Shown in pieces: positions 21,862 to 31,095 of a stretch of DNA of 56,200 nucleotides (positions are counted from its first letter, which is position 1; every line of letters begins with the position of its first letter). Made by a program: the position numbers and the translations under genes. The notes under the pieces were generated by a model, which had not been told where the DNA came from, made no database searches, and saw only the letters and a program-made list of their open reading frames with translations. The stretch covers positions 1-56,200 of the forward strand of contig URSC01000015.1 in NCBI GenBank assembly GCA_900550465.1, read 5' to 3'. The DNA comes from an uncultured Alistipes sp. (lineage in GTDB: Bacteria > Bacteroidota > Bacteroidia > Bacteroidales > UBA932).

Positions 21862-22731
21862 CTACCGAAGGAGCGCGCGCATCTGTGCGGCAAGTTCAGC
21901 GGCAGCAGCTCCGGCGGCCTCCGCGAAGTCTTCTCCGGAAGAGGCGTAGATGATGCCGCGGGAGGAGTTGACCAGCAGGCCGCAGTGGGAGTTGAGGCCG
22001 TGGCGGGCCACTTCTTCGAGTGAGCCTCCCTGTGCGCCTACTCCCGGTACGAGGAAGAAATGGTCGGGGCAGTAGCGGCGGATCTCTGCGAGCTTTTCGG
22101 GGCGGGTCGCACCGACGACGAACATCAGCCGGCTGCGTGAGTCTCCGAACTCGGAGTCCACGCTGCTGACAGTGTCGCGGATTATCCGTTCGTACAGGGG
22201 CATGGGAGCGGTATCCGGGTGAGAATGGCCGGATGCGCTGCATACGGTAAGGGTCTCGAATTCCTCCGCAGACTTATTGGAGGTCATGGCGAGTACGATG
22301 CCCCATCGGCCTTCACGTTTGAGGAAGGGCCGGATGGAGTCGGAACCCATGTAGGGCGCGAGGGTGACGGCGTCGAAATCCATGGTCTCGAAGAAAGCCC
22401 TGGCATAGCGGTCGGCAGTGTTGCCTATGTCTCCGCGCTTGGCATCTGCTATGATGAAGATGTCGGGATAGGTTGAGCGGATGTACCGGACGGTTTCAGC
22501 CAGCTGCTGCCAGCCGGAGACGCCCTCAGCCTCGTAGAAGGCTATGTTGGGCTTGTAGGCTACGGCGTATGCGGCAGTTGCGTCGATGACAGCCTTGTTG
22601 AAGGCCAGCATGGAGGCATCTCCGTGACGCTCCCTGACGCAGGCGGGAATCTTCGCAGGATCGGTGTCCAGACCTACGCAGAGGAAGGAGCCTTTGCGCC
22701 GGATATTTTCGTAAAGTTCGGTGTAATTCAT
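21862..22731 (-). CDS. pyrF: Orotidine 5'-phosphate decarboxylase
   Basis: The 289-residue enzyme catalyses the last step of UMP synthesis. It is of the longer type-2 subfamily: FLCVGLDTDPAKIP near residue 16, the YKPNIAFYEAEG segment, the catalytic IIADAKRGDIGNTADRYA (Lys-Asp pair), a TLAPYMGSDSI strand and the phosphate-binding VPGVGAQGGSLEE. It ends the long leftward run that starts at rsfS, with a 73-bp gap after the M20 dipeptidase gene. Its own promoter is not obvious in that gap. Cytosolic. Confidence 0.96.
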   Translation of the reverse strand: MNYTELYENIRRKGSFLCVGLDTDPAKIPACVRERHGDASMLAFNKAVIDATAAYAVAYKPNIAFYEAEGVSGWQQLAETVRYIRSTYPDIFIIADAKRGDIGNTADRYARAFFETMDFDAVTLAPYMGSDSIRPFLKREGRWGIVLAMTSNKSAEEFETLTVCSASGHSHPDTAPMPLYERIIRDTVSSVDSEFGDSRSRLMFVVGATRPEKLAEIRRYCPDHFFLVPGVGAQGGSLEEVARHGLNSHCGLLVNSSRGIIYASSGEDFAEAAGAAAAELAAQMRALLR

Positions 22732-22804
22732 TGTTTTGGTGCTATTTGCAGAAAGGTGCCGGAAATCTGAGGACTTCGCGGCACCCCCGGTGTTTATCTG
22801 ATCA

Positions 22805-24151
22805 CTAGAAATACTTGTAGAAGAGAGCTATCGACTCCATGCCCTTCTCGAACTGCGACAGCAGGTAGCTCTCGTTGGGCGAGTGAATCGTATCCCTTTC
22901 AAGTCCGAAGCCTATGAGCAGAGGGTCTGCCTTGAGTATCTGCTGCATCTCGGCCAGGATAGGAATCGAACCGCCGCCCCGGCTGGGCACGGGCTCTATG
23001 CCGTAAACTTCATAGATGGCTCTGGATGCGGCCTGATAGGCAGGGGAGGAGATGGGTATCAGGAATCCGTTTCCGCCGTGGTGGGTGGTCACCTTGACGC
23101 GCACGCCTTTGGGCACATGGCTCTCGATGTGCTCTGCGAAGAGCTCGGCGATGCGCCTCCAGTCCTGATTGGGTACCAGGCGCATGGATATCTTGGCATG
23201 GGCCGTGGTGGGGATGACGGTCTTGGCGCCCTCGCCGGTGAAGCCGCCCCAGATGCCGTTGACATCCAGGCAGGGGCGTATGCCGGTGCGCTCGGGGGTG
23301 GTGTAGCCCTTCTCTCCGTCCACCTCGGGGATGTCCAGGAATCTCTTGTACTCGTCCAGGTCGAAGGGTGCGCGGCCCAGCAGCTCGCGGTCTGCCTTGG
23401 ACAGCTCCACCACGTCATCGTAGAATCCCTTGATGGTGATGTGTCCGTCGGCGTCGATGAGACCGTCCACTATCTTGCAGAGGGCATTGAGGGGATTGAC
23501 CACAGCTCCGCCGTAGTGGCCGGAGTGCAGGTCCTTGTTCGGGCCGGTGACCTCTATCTCCATGTAGGTCAGGCCGCGCATGCCGCAGTTGATGGAAGGT
23601 ACGTCCTCACCTATCATGGTGGTGTCGGATACGAGCATGATGTCGCATGCGAGCAGGTCCTTGTGCTCCTCGGCCCATTTGGCCAGGGAGGGAGAGCCTA
23701 TCTCTTCCTCACCCTCGAGGATGAACTTGATGTTGTGCCTCTGGAGTCCGTTGCGCACCAGATACTCGAAAGCCTTGATGTGCATGAATGACTGACCCTT
23801 GTCGTCGTTGGCACCACGGGCGTAGATGGCTCCGTCGCGGATCTCCGGCTCGAAGGGAGCGGACTTCCACAGCTCGATGGGGTCCACAGGCTGCACGTCG
23901 TAGTGGCCGTAGACCAGAATCGTCTTCAGAGACGGGTCGATAATCTTCTCGGCGTAGACTACGGGATGCCCCGTCGTCTCATATACCTGGGCTCTGTCCG
24001 CGCCGGCCTCCTTGAGCAGGGAGGTGAGCTTGCGGGCGCAGGCGTACATATCGTCCTTGTGTGCGGGGTCCGAACTGATGGATGGTATCCTCAGCAGTTC
24101 GAACAGCTCGGAGAGAAATCTCTCCCGGTTGGCTTGGTAGTAATTTTTCAT
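22805..24151 (-). CDS. M20-family dipeptidase
   Basis: The 448-residue metallopeptidase has the M20 metal-site motifs VYGHYDVQPVD (His, Asp), GANDDKGQ (bridging Asp), EGEEEIGSPS (Glu pair) and a late SRGGGSIPIL block, with the lid/dimerisation domain in the middle (DLHSGHYGGAVVNP). Members of this branch act on dipeptides or N-acyl amino acids; the length fits cytosolic dipeptidases. No signal peptide is present. It sits between psd and pyrF on the same strand, 12 bp after psd, and is likely part of the same transcript. Confidence 0.92.
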   Translation of the reverse strand: MKNYYQANRERFLSELFELLRIPSISSDPAHKDDMYACARKLTSLLKEAGADRAQVYETTGHPVVYAEKIIDPSLKTILVYGHYDVQPVDPIELWKSAPFEPEIRDGAIYARGANDDKGQSFMHIKAFEYLVRNGLQRHNIKFILEGEEEIGSPSLAKWAEEHKDLLACDIMLVSDTTMIGEDVPSINCGMRGLTYMEIEVTGPNKDLHSGHYGGAVVNPLNALCKIVDGLIDADGHITIKGFYDDVVELSKADRELLGRAPFDLDEYKRFLDIPEVDGEKGYTTPERTGIRPCLDVNGIWGGFTGEGAKTVIPTTAHAKISMRLVPNQDWRRIAELFAEHIESHVPKGVRVKVTTHHGGNGFLIPISSPAYQAASRAIYEVYGIEPVPSRGGGSIPILAEMQQILKADPLLIGFGLERDTIHSPNESYLLSQFEKGMESIALFYKYF

Positions 24152-24163
24152 GGGCGTATGGTG

Positions 24164-24856
24164 TTATTTGTTTGTATTCAGGTTGGCATCGGTCCCGGGT
24201 GCCGCGAGCTCAGCTATGACGGTCTCAGCTCCCCTGACCTTGTCTCCTACGGCCACATTGACCTTGGTCCCGAGCGGCAGGAATACGTCGGCCCGCGAAC
24301 CGAACTTGATGAATCCTATCTGCTGTCCGGCCTTGAACGGCTTCTCGTATTCTGCGTAGCATACCACTCTGCGGGCGAAGAGTCCGGCTATCTGGCGGCA
24401 GAGCACCTCGGTCCCGTCCTCGTTTTTGAAGACGATGGTCGTCCTCTCGTTCTTGGTGGATGACTTGGAGTGCCAGGCTGCAAGGTATGTGCCGCGATGA
24501 TAGCGGTAGAAGGATATGATGCCGGATACAGGGGCCCAGTTGACGTGTACATCGAAGAAGGACATGAACACCGATATCTGGAGTCTGCGGCCGTGGAAGT
24601 ATTCCGGCTCCTCCACTTCCTGGATTATCACCACCTTGCCGTCGGCAGGAGCTGTGATTTTCCGGCTGTCACCTGTGGGTGTGCGCTTAGGTTCCCGGAA
24701 GAAGCAGATGAAGAATACGGCAAGTCCCATGGGTATGCTGAACAGTATCCAGTACAGGACCGGCGGGGCTCCGAAATACCGCGATGTGCCGCCGAGCAGT
24801 ACGGCAAAGATGAGGGCCATAAGTATCGTAGTCGCTCCTTCCTTGTGTATCTTCAT
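24164..24856 (-). CDS. psd: Phosphatidylserine decarboxylase proenzyme
   Basis: The 230-residue protein is of the short PSD-A type. It has two N-terminal membrane segments (ILMALIFAVLLGGTSRYF and LYWILFSIPMGLAVFFICFF), PADGKVVIIQEV, the active block FMSFFDVHVNWAP and the self-cleavage site KFGSRADVF, where the Ser becomes the pyruvoyl group. It makes phosphatidylethanolamine from phosphatidylserine at the inner membrane. It lies 11 nt after cdsA, which supplies CDP-diacylglycerol for the same pathway; pssA is not in the window. Confidence 0.94.
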   Translation of the reverse strand: MKIHKEGATTILMALIFAVLLGGTSRYFGAPPVLYWILFSIPMGLAVFFICFFREPKRTPTGDSRKITAPADGKVVIIQEVEEPEYFHGRRLQISVFMSFFDVHVNWAPVSGIISFYRYHRGTYLAAWHSKSSTKNERTTIVFKNEDGTEVLCRQIAGLFARRVVCYAEYEKPFKAGQQIGFIKFGSRADVFLPLGTKVNVAVGDKVRGAETVIAELAAPGTDANLNTNK

Positions 24857-24867
24857 GACTTTCAGTA

Positions 24868-25695
24868 TTACAATCCGAACAATACGATATACAGGACAGT
24901 CACCGGAAATGCCAGCAGCGCTCCGTCGAACCGGTCCAGCAGTCCTCCGTGCCCGGGCATGATGCGTCCGGCGTCCTTGACCCCAAAGTTACGTTTTAAT
25001 TGCGATTCTGCCAAATCCCCGACTGTAGAAGTCACGTTGATCAGTACCGCCAGAGCCAGGCAGTGGTACCAGGGGAAGTCCACCAGTGCGAAATGCCCTA
25101 TGCACCAGCCGGCGGCCAGGGCCAGCACCAGCCCTCCGAAATACCCCTCCCAGGTCTTGTTGGGGGAGATGGAGGGGAAGAGCTTGTGCCCGTGTCTGCG
25201 TCCGAAGGCCATACCGCTCAGGTAGGCCCCTACGTCCGAGCTCCAGATGATGATCATCACGGCCAGCAGCACCCGCCCGTCGAAGTCCCCCTCGGGGGAG
25301 AATACGATAATGCCGGTCAATGCGAACGGCAGGGCGATGTACAGCAGGGAGGTCAGTATAAAAGGAGTGGTGCGGTAGGCTTCCCCCTCGCGGGCATAAA
25401 GCACGGCCACGAAAATCAGGGATACCAGCACCGGCAGTACCAGCAGCCACTTCCGGTCCAGGCCGTAGCCGCAGCACAGGAACGTCAGCAGGAAAGTGAG
25501 GATGCCTGTGACTATGGCAATGGCCTTTGCGGCCTTTTCGTGAGGTCCTACGGTGATTCTGAGGTATTCGGTCATCATTACCGTCACCGCGAAGATGAAC
25601 AGTACGGCGTAGGCGGCCGGATGCCACAGCAGGGCTGCCAGGAAGAGAGCCAGGAAAACGGCTCCGCTAAGCGTTCTGGTCAGCAGGTTCTTCAT
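24868..25695 (-). CDS. cdsA: Phosphatidate cytidylyltransferase
   Basis: The 275-residue inner-membrane protein has about seven hydrophobic segments and the CdsA signature near the C-terminus (GDLAESQLKRNFGVKDAG, then MPGHGGLLDRFDG), plus ISPNKTWEGYFGG. It converts phosphatidate and CTP to CDP-diacylglycerol, the branch point of phospholipid synthesis. Its start overlaps the end of ftsH by 29 nt, implying coupled translation. The link with ftsH is noteworthy because FtsH controls lipid balance in other bacteria; here the connection is only genomic. Confidence 0.95.
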   Translation of the reverse strand: MKNLLTRTLSGAVFLALFLAALLWHPAAYAVLFIFAVTVMMTEYLRITVGPHEKAAKAIAIVTGILTFLLTFLCCGYGLDRKWLLVLPVLVSLIFVAVLYAREGEAYRTTPFILTSLLYIALPFALTGIIVFSPEGDFDGRVLLAVMIIIWSSDVGAYLSGMAFGRRHGHKLFPSISPNKTWEGYFGGLVLALAAGWCIGHFALVDFPWYHCLALAVLINVTSTVGDLAESQLKRNFGVKDAGRIMPGHGGLLDRFDGALLAFPVTVLYIVLFGL

Positions 25696-27790
25696 GAGGC
25701 TCGGCTATGTCTGCGGTGGAAGAGGTGACTCCGGCGGTGTCAGTTCCGGCTGAGGCAGAGGCCGTGGCTGTGGCCTCGGGGGCTGTAGCCCCGTCGGTGA
25801 TACTCTGCGGTTTCTGTCCGCCGGGACGTTCTCCGAATATCTTGACCAGGTCGTCTGTGAAGATGACCTCGCGCTCGAGCAGCATCTCGGCCAGCCTGAT
25901 GAAGCCGTCCATGTGCTCGCGCAGCACTTTCAGGGCTGTCGTGTGGGCCTGGTCTATGAAGCCCTTGGCCTCTGCATCGATCAGCTCTGCGGTCTTCTCG
26001 CTGTAGGGCTTGCTGAGGTTGTAGCCGGAGTTTCCCGACGAGTCGTAGAAGGAGATGTTGCCCACCTTGTCGCTCATGCCGAAGTAGGTGACCATGGCGT
26101 AGGCCTGCTTGGTGACTTTCTCGAGGTCGTTCATGGCTCCGGTGGATATCTTTCCGTTGATGATTTCCTCGGCTGCACGGCCTCCGAGGGTGGCGGCCAT
26201 CTCGTCCATCATCTGCTCGGTGGTGGTTATCTGCCTTTCCTCGGGCAGGTACCAGGCGGCACCGAGGGCGTTTCCGCGGGGTATGATGGTGACTTTCAGC
26301 AGGGGATTGGCATTGGGAAGCCACCAGCTTACCGTGGCGTGGCCTGCCTCATGGTATGCTATGGTACGCTTTTCTGCGGGCGATATGATCTTGCTGCGTC
26401 TTTCCAGTCCGCCTACGATGCGGTCGATGGCATCGAGGAAGTCCTGGCGGTCTACGGCCTTCTTGTTCTTGCGGGCGGCTATCAGTGCGGCCTCGTTGCA
26501 GACGTTGGCTATGTCCGCTCCGGAGAAGCCGGGGGTCTGCTTGGCCAGGAACTCCATGTCGAAGTTCTCCACCAGCTTGACCTTGCGCAGATGCACCTTG
26601 AATATCTCCAGGCGCTCGTTCTGCTCGGGCAGGTCCACGTGGATCTGTCTGTCGAAGCGGCCGGCCCTCATGAGGGCCTTGTCCAGGATGTCGGCGCGGT
26701 TGGTGGCCGCGAGGATGATGACTCCTGAGTTGGTGCCGAAGCCGTCCATCTCGGTGAGCAGCTGGTTGAGGGTGTTCTCCCTTTCGTCATTGGAGGAGAA
26801 GCCGACATTCTTGCTCCTGGCCCGGCCTACGGCGTCTATCTCGTCGATGAATACGATGCAGGGGGCCTTCTCCTTGGCCTGGCGGAAGAGGTCGCGCACG
26901 CGGGAGGCTCCCACACCGACGAACATCTCCACGAAGTCGGAGCCGCTGATGGAGAAGAAAGGCACGTTGGCCTCACCGGCCACAGCCTTGGCCAGCAGGG
27001 TCTTTCCCGTGCCCGGAGGGCCCACGAGCAGGGCGCCTTTCGGGATTTTTCCTCCGAGGGCCGTGTATTTCTGGGGATTCTTCAGGAAGTCTACTATTTC
27101 CATCACCTCTACCTTGGCTTCCTCCAGACCTGCGACATCCTTGAAGGTAACCTTCACATTGTTCTCTTTCTCATACAGCTTGGCCTGGGACTTACCGACA
27201 TTGAAGATGCCGCCTCCCGGCCCTCCGCCCATATTCTTCTGCATGGGACGGAACATGATGAACCACAGCAGGCCGAAGAGCAGCAGGGGGAAGATGATCC
27301 AGTCGAAGATCTGGCCGAAGTAGTTGTTGCGCTCCTCGGTGGATATGGTGAACCGCTGGGCGGCGGGCAGCTCCATGCGGGCCTCCTCGAAATTCTCCTC
27401 GGCGTTGAAGTTGGAGGAGACTATGAAGTAGAAATGAGGTCCGGCCGCCGGGGTCTGGCCTCCGAAATAGCGGTTGACATACTTGGAGAGCGAGTCCTTG
27501 CGGATGTAGACCTCTGCCCTGTGCAGATTGGTGATGTAGGTGATCTTCTCGACGTCTCCGTGCGGGATCATGCTCTCCTTGACTGTGAGCCACTCGGTCT
27601 TGACGGGGTCGGAGCCGGAGTAGTTCCGCACTATCCATATCATCGCGATGCCGAAGATGACATACAGGGCCCACATCAGCCCGCGCATGGGACGGACGGG
27701 GCCGGGGGTGCCTCCCGGTCTGCGGTTATTGTTTCCTGTATTGCCTGTGTTCTTGTTCTGAGGGGTGTTCATATTGTCTTTACTGTTCAT
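25667..27790 (-). CDS. ftsH: ATP-dependent zinc metalloprotease FtsH
   Basis: About 707 residues from the ATG at 27790, which overlaps the rsfS stop by 11 nt. An ATG at 27772, 7 nt beyond that stop, is also possible. Two membrane segments (LMWALYVIFGIAMIWI and IFDWIIFPLLLFGLLWFIMF) bracket a periplasmic domain. The AAA module has GPPGTGKT, FIDEIDAVGR and the arginine-finger region, and the protease has the zinc motif HEAGH. The N-terminus is Asn/Gly-rich and the C-terminal 45 residues are a low-complexity Ala/Thr/Ser/Glu tail. It degrades misfolded membrane and some regulatory proteins as a hexamer at the inner membrane. Confidence 0.95.
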   Translation of the reverse strand: MNSKDNMNTPQNKNTGNTGNNNRRPGGTPGPVRPMRGLMWALYVIFGIAMIWIVRNYSGSDPVKTEWLTVKESMIPHGDVEKITYITNLHRAEVYIRKDSLSKYVNRYFGGQTPAAGPHFYFIVSSNFNAEENFEEARMELPAAQRFTISTEERNNYFGQIFDWIIFPLLLFGLLWFIMFRPMQKNMGGGPGGGIFNVGKSQAKLYEKENNVKVTFKDVAGLEEAKVEVMEIVDFLKNPQKYTALGGKIPKGALLVGPPGTGKTLLAKAVAGEANVPFFSISGSDFVEMFVGVGASRVRDLFRQAKEKAPCIVFIDEIDAVGRARSKNVGFSSNDERENTLNQLLTEMDGFGTNSGVIILAATNRADILDKALMRAGRFDRQIHVDLPEQNERLEIFKVHLRKVKLVENFDMEFLAKQTPGFSGADIANVCNEAALIAARKNKKAVDRQDFLDAIDRIVGGLERRSKIISPAEKRTIAYHEAGHATVSWWLPNANPLLKVTIIPRGNALGAAWYLPEERQITTTEQMMDEMAATLGGRAAEEIINGKISTGAMNDLEKVTKQAYAMVTYFGMSDKVGNISFYDSSGNSGYNLSKPYSEKTAELIDAEAKGFIDQAHTTALKVLREHMDGFIRLAEMLLEREVIFTDDLVKIFGERPGGQKPQSITDGATAPEATATASASAGTDTAGVTSSTADIAEPHEEPADQNA

Positions 27791-28127
27791 CCTTATAATC
27801 CTTGCGGTCCGCATCTGCCCAGAGGTCCTCCAGGCGGTAGAAGTTCCGGTATTCGGTCTGGAAGATATGCACCACGACGTTGAGGTAGTCGAGAATCACC
27901 CAGAACCCGTTTTCCTTGCCCTGGGCCCTGACCACTTTCCGTCCGGCCTTCTCAATCATCATCTCCTCTATGTTGTCCGCAATGGCGGCCACCTGGGTGG
28001 TGGAATCCGCGTTGCATATCACGAAAGCATCCGTGATGGCTGTTCCTATCTTCTTCAGGTCGAGGGCGCACACATTCTTCGCCTTCTTCTCAAGCATAGC
28101 CTCGGCTATGATGTCGATGTCTGTCAT
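27780..28127 (-). CDS. rsfS: Ribosomal silencing factor RsfS
   Basis: The 115-residue protein starts at the ATG at 28127 (MTDIDIIAEAML). The in-frame ATG at 28190 would lie upstream of the promoter element. It shows the RsfS/Iojap pattern: KNVCALDLKKIG, DAFVICNADSTTQVAAIADNI, GKENGFWVILDYLNVVVHIF and YRLEDLWADA. RsfS binds L14 on the large subunit and blocks subunit joining in slow growth. It leads the leftward operon with ftsH, cdsA, psd, M20 dipeptidase and pyrF, and is divergent from birA. Its promoter element at 28152-28159 is 25 nt from the ATG. Confidence 0.95.
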   Translation of the reverse strand: MTDIDIIAEAMLEKKAKNVCALDLKKIGTAITDAFVICNADSTTQVAAIADNIEEMMIEKAGRKVVRAQGKENGFWVILDYLNVVVHIFQTEYRNFYRLEDLWADADRKDYKDEQ

Positions 28128-28138
28128 AAATATTTTCC

Positions 28139-28159
28139 TAATTTTGCCGTGCAAAGATA
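28139..28159. promoter_or_regulatory. Overlapping divergent promoters of rsfS and birA
   Basis: TAATTTTG on the plus strand (28139-28146) points to birA and TATCTTTG on the minus strand (28159-28152) points to rsfS. The two start regions cross each other, so the promoters may interfere. Confidence 0.6.
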
Positions 28160-28178
28160 ATAATATAAAAATTGTGCC

Positions 28179-28961
28179 ATGAATATTCATTGGGAAAATA
28201 TGACGGACTCCACCAATCTCGATGCCTGGAGGGGTAGGGAGGCTGCGGAGGACATGGAAGTCTGGTGCGCTGAGTTCCAGACGGCGGGACGGGGACAGAG
28301 GGGCAACCGCTGGGAGAGCGCCAGAGGAGAGAATCTGATGTTCTCAATCCTTTTCAAGCCACTGGGGCTCAGGGCAGCGGACCAGTTCGTCCTCTCCCAG
28401 GCCTGTGCGGTGGGAATTGCGAGGTATCTGCAGGGCAAGGGACTGGACGGGGTCAGGGTCAAATGGCCCAATGACGTCTATATCAGCGACCGGAAGGTCT
28501 GCGGGATGCTCCTGGAGAACACCCTTAAGGGTGACACATTGGCAGTCAGCATAGCGGGTATAGGCCTCAACATCAACCAGCGGGTCTTCTCTCCGGAACT
28601 GCCGAATCCCACCTCGCTCCTTCTCGCTCTGGATGAGACCGTTCCGGAGGAGAAGAGACCCCTGCCGCCGCTGGACCCGCATGCCGAGCTGCCGCAGGTG
28701 CTGGAGGAGATATTTTCCCTCTACAGGGCAATAGGAAAGGACGGCCGCGTACCGGGGCTGGACGAAGAGTATGAGGCTCTGCTCTACCGCAGGGGGGTGC
28801 TCTCGGATTTCGAGGAGACGGAATATTTCACAGGCGGAGCTCCCGTGCGCTTCCGCGGCACAATCCTCGGGGTAGAGAGAAAAACCGCCCGTCTTGTGGT
28901 CGTACACGAAGACGGACGGGGGGTTAAGTATTATTTTAAGGAAATAAGGTACGTGCTGTAG
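28179..28961 (+). CDS. birA: Biotin--[acetyl-CoA carboxylase] ligase, class I
   Basis: The 260-residue enzyme attaches biotin to carboxyl carrier proteins. It has TDSTNLDAWR, the QTAGRGQRGNRWES biotinyl-AMP loop (GRGxxG), VKWPNDVYI and the catalytic lysine in the RKVCGMLLEN segment, then IGLNINQ and an SH3-like C-terminal part (FRGTILGVERKTARLVV). No N-terminal helix-turn-helix is present, so it is not a repressor of biotin genes, as is usual in Bacteroidetes. Cytosolic. It is convergent with rpe, with 6 bp between the two stops. Confidence 0.94.
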   Translation: MNIHWENMTDSTNLDAWRGREAAEDMEVWCAEFQTAGRGQRGNRWESARGENLMFSILFKPLGLRAADQFVLSQACAVGIARYLQGKGLDGVRVKWPNDVYISDRKVCGMLLENTLKGDTLAVSIAGIGLNINQRVFSPELPNPTSLLLALDETVPEEKRPLPPLDPHAELPQVLEEIFSLYRAIGKDGRVPGLDEEYEALLYRRGVLSDFEETEYFTGGAPVRFRGTILGVERKTARLVVVHEDGRGVKYYFKEIRYVL

Positions 28962-28967
28962 GTCCCG

Positions 28968-29630
28968 CTACAGGGACTTGAACAGTTCTACTGTCGCAAT
29001 CGGATCCTCGGACGCGAACACGGCGTTCCCGGTGACCACCACATCGGCTCCGGCATCGCGGAGTGCTCCTGCATTGGTGAGGTTGACGCCGCCGTCAATC
29101 TCGATGAGGGCGTGCGAGCCGGTACGGAGCAGCAGCTCCTTGGTCTCGGCAACCTTGCGGTAGGTGCTCTCGATGAAGGACTGGCCTCCGAAACCGGGGT
29201 TGACCGACATCAGGACGACCATGTCGCAGAATTCGGCTATGTATTCGAGGGACGACACGGGGGTGTGCGGGTTGAGCACCACGCCGGCCTTCATGCCGTT
29301 GGCGCGGATGTTCTGCAGGCTGCGGTGCAGATGGGTGCAGGCCTCGTAGTGTACGGTGACGTACTCGGGAGCGGCGTCGCGCAGCACTCCGATGTACCGG
29401 TCCGGGTCCACAATCATCAGGTGTACGTCCAGGGGTTTGGCGGCCTTCTTCGCTATGTTGCGGATGACCGGAAATCCGAAGGATATGTTGGGAACGAAGA
29501 CCCCGTCCATCACGTCTAGATGGATGAAGTCGCATTGGGAGGAATTCAGCATCTCCAGGGTCTCTCCCAGACGGGTGAAGTCCGAGGTGAGGATGGAGGG
29601 GGCTATCTGCAGATGACGTTTCTCACTCAT
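28968..29630 (-). CDS. rpe: Ribulose-phosphate 3-epimerase
   Basis: The 220-residue TIM-barrel enzyme interconverts ribulose 5-phosphate and xylulose 5-phosphate in the pentose phosphate pathway. Hallmarks are IAPSILTSDFTRL, FIHLDVMDGVFVPN (metal-binding His and Asp), PLDVHLMI, VNPGFGGQSF (phosphate loop), IEIDGGVN (catalytic Asp) and DVVVTGNAVF. It lies 12 bp after pepD on the same strand, so it is probably co-transcribed with pepD. Confidence 0.96.
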   Translation of the reverse strand: MSEKRHLQIAPSILTSDFTRLGETLEMLNSSQCDFIHLDVMDGVFVPNISFGFPVIRNIAKKAAKPLDVHLMIVDPDRYIGVLRDAAPEYVTVHYEACTHLHRSLQNIRANGMKAGVVLNPHTPVSSLEYIAEFCDMVVLMSVNPGFGGQSFIESTYRKVAETKELLLRTGSHALIEIDGGVNLTNAGALRDAGADVVVTGNAVFASEDPIATVELFKSL

Positions 29631-29642
29631 GGCGCTGTGGGG

Positions 29643-31082
29643 TTATCTGCATTCTCTGATCACATCCTCCAGCAGCAGGACGAAACGGTCCAGGCTGGCC
29701 AGATCCAGTCTCTCTCCGGGAGCGTGTACTCCGCGCAGGGTGGGACCGAAGGATATCATGTCCAGGTGAGGGTATTTGTCAAGGAAGAGTCCGCATTCCA
29801 GTCCGGCGTGTATGGCCCGAACTACGGGATCCTTGCCGAAGAGGCGGCGGTAGGAGGCCTTGCAGACTTCCAGGATATGGGATTTCAGGCTGGGTTTCCA
29901 GCCGGGGTATTCGGATTCGTGGGTGACCTCGGCTCCGGCTACGCTGAATGCGGCCTCAATGCGGGAGGCGGCGTTGCGGCGGGCGGAGTTGGTCGAGCTG
30001 CGCTGGCTGGTGCCTACGCGGATAATGCTGCCTTCCTGCATCTTGACCGAGGCGAGGTTGGAGGATGTCTCCACCAGTCCCTTGACCTCTGCGCTCATGG
30101 CCATCACTCCGTGGGGTACGGCATGCAGGGCTCGGATGAGGTTGAAGGCGGTGCTGTCGTCTATGGCCTCGGCCGGTACCGGGAGGCCGCTCTCCCATAC
30201 GGGAGCAATATCCGGGTCAGTTACGGAGTACTCGTCCTTCAGCTCGGCCAGTACCTCTTCCAGTATGTTCCTGACAGTGGATGCGTCCCCGGGGCTTACG
30301 GCTATCACGGCCGAGGCCTCGCGGGCGATGGCGTTGCGCTTGTTGCCTCCGTCTATCGAGCAGAGGACGGCGGGAACCTCGCTCCATACGCGGAAGAGCA
30401 GTCGTGCGAGGGACTGTACGGCGTTGGAACGGCCCTTGTCTATGTCGTCCCCGCTGTGTCCGCCGATGCCGCCGCAGAATCCGGCCTTGACACAGACCTT
30501 ATCGGCGGGTACGGGTACAGGGGTGTAGTGGAATTTCGCCGTGGTGTCGATGCCTCCGGCGCAGCCGATGAACAGCTCTCCTTCATCCTCAGAGTCGAGG
30601 TTGAGCAGGATGTTGCCGGTGAGGAAGTCCGGTTTCAGGGCGAATGCTCCGTCCAGTCCGGTCTCCTCGGATGTGGTGAAGAGGCACTCAATCCTGCCGT
30701 GGGGCAGTTCCTTGTCCTCCAGCACGGCCAGCTGGGCGGCGATGCCTATGCCGCAGTCGGCTCCGAGGGTAGTGTCCTTGGCTATCAGCCAGCCGTCTTC
30801 CACCACTGCCTTGATGGGGTCCTTGGAGAAATCGTGCTCGACCCCGCTGTTCTTCTCGCAGACCATGTCCGAGTGGCTCTGGAGGATGACGGTCGGGGCG
30901 TTTTCCCGGCCGGGAGTGGCGGGTATGGTGATGAGGACGTTGCCGGCCTCATCTGTCCTGCAGTCCATGCCGCGGTCGGCGGCGAACTTCTGGAGGTAAG
31001 CGATGATGTGCTCCTCATGGCCCGACTCGCGCGGGATGGTCATGATCTCGCGGAAGTGGGAGAGAACTTGTGCTGAAGTCAT
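29643..31082 (-). CDS. pepD: Aminoacyl-histidine dipeptidase (M20C)
   Basis: The 479-residue cytosolic enzyme matches PepD. It has VILQSHSDMVCEKN (metal His/Asp region), DTTLGADCGIGIAAQLAVL (bridging Asp), TTSEETGLDGAFAL (catalytic Glu), LLNLDSEDEGELFIGCAGG and GGHSGDDIDKGRSNA (lid). It hydrolyses Xaa-His and other dipeptides as a dimer. It follows dnaA with a 13-bp gap on the same strand, an arrangement that suggests read-through from dnaA to pepD and rpe. Confidence 0.95.
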   Translation of the reverse strand: MTSAQVLSHFREIMTIPRESGHEEHIIAYLQKFAADRGMDCRTDEAGNVLITIPATPGRENAPTVILQSHSDMVCEKNSGVEHDFSKDPIKAVVEDGWLIAKDTTLGADCGIGIAAQLAVLEDKELPHGRIECLFTTSEETGLDGAFALKPDFLTGNILLNLDSEDEGELFIGCAGGIDTTAKFHYTPVPVPADKVCVKAGFCGGIGGHSGDDIDKGRSNAVQSLARLLFRVWSEVPAVLCSIDGGNKRNAIAREASAVIAVSPGDASTVRNILEEVLAELKDEYSVTDPDIAPVWESGLPVPAEAIDDSTAFNLIRALHAVPHGVMAMSAEVKGLVETSSNLASVKMQEGSIIRVGTSQRSSTNSARRNAASRIEAAFSVAGAEVTHESEYPGWKPSLKSHILEVCKASYRRLFGKDPVVRAIHAGLECGLFLDKYPHLDMISFGPTLRGVHAPGERLDLASLDRFVLLLEDVIRECR

Positions 31083-31095
31083 GGTCTTATGATGT

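Noticed and set aside
21609..21893. 94-codon leftward frame before pyrF
   Set aside because: Overlaps the pyrF end in another frame and has no recognisable pattern or promoter.
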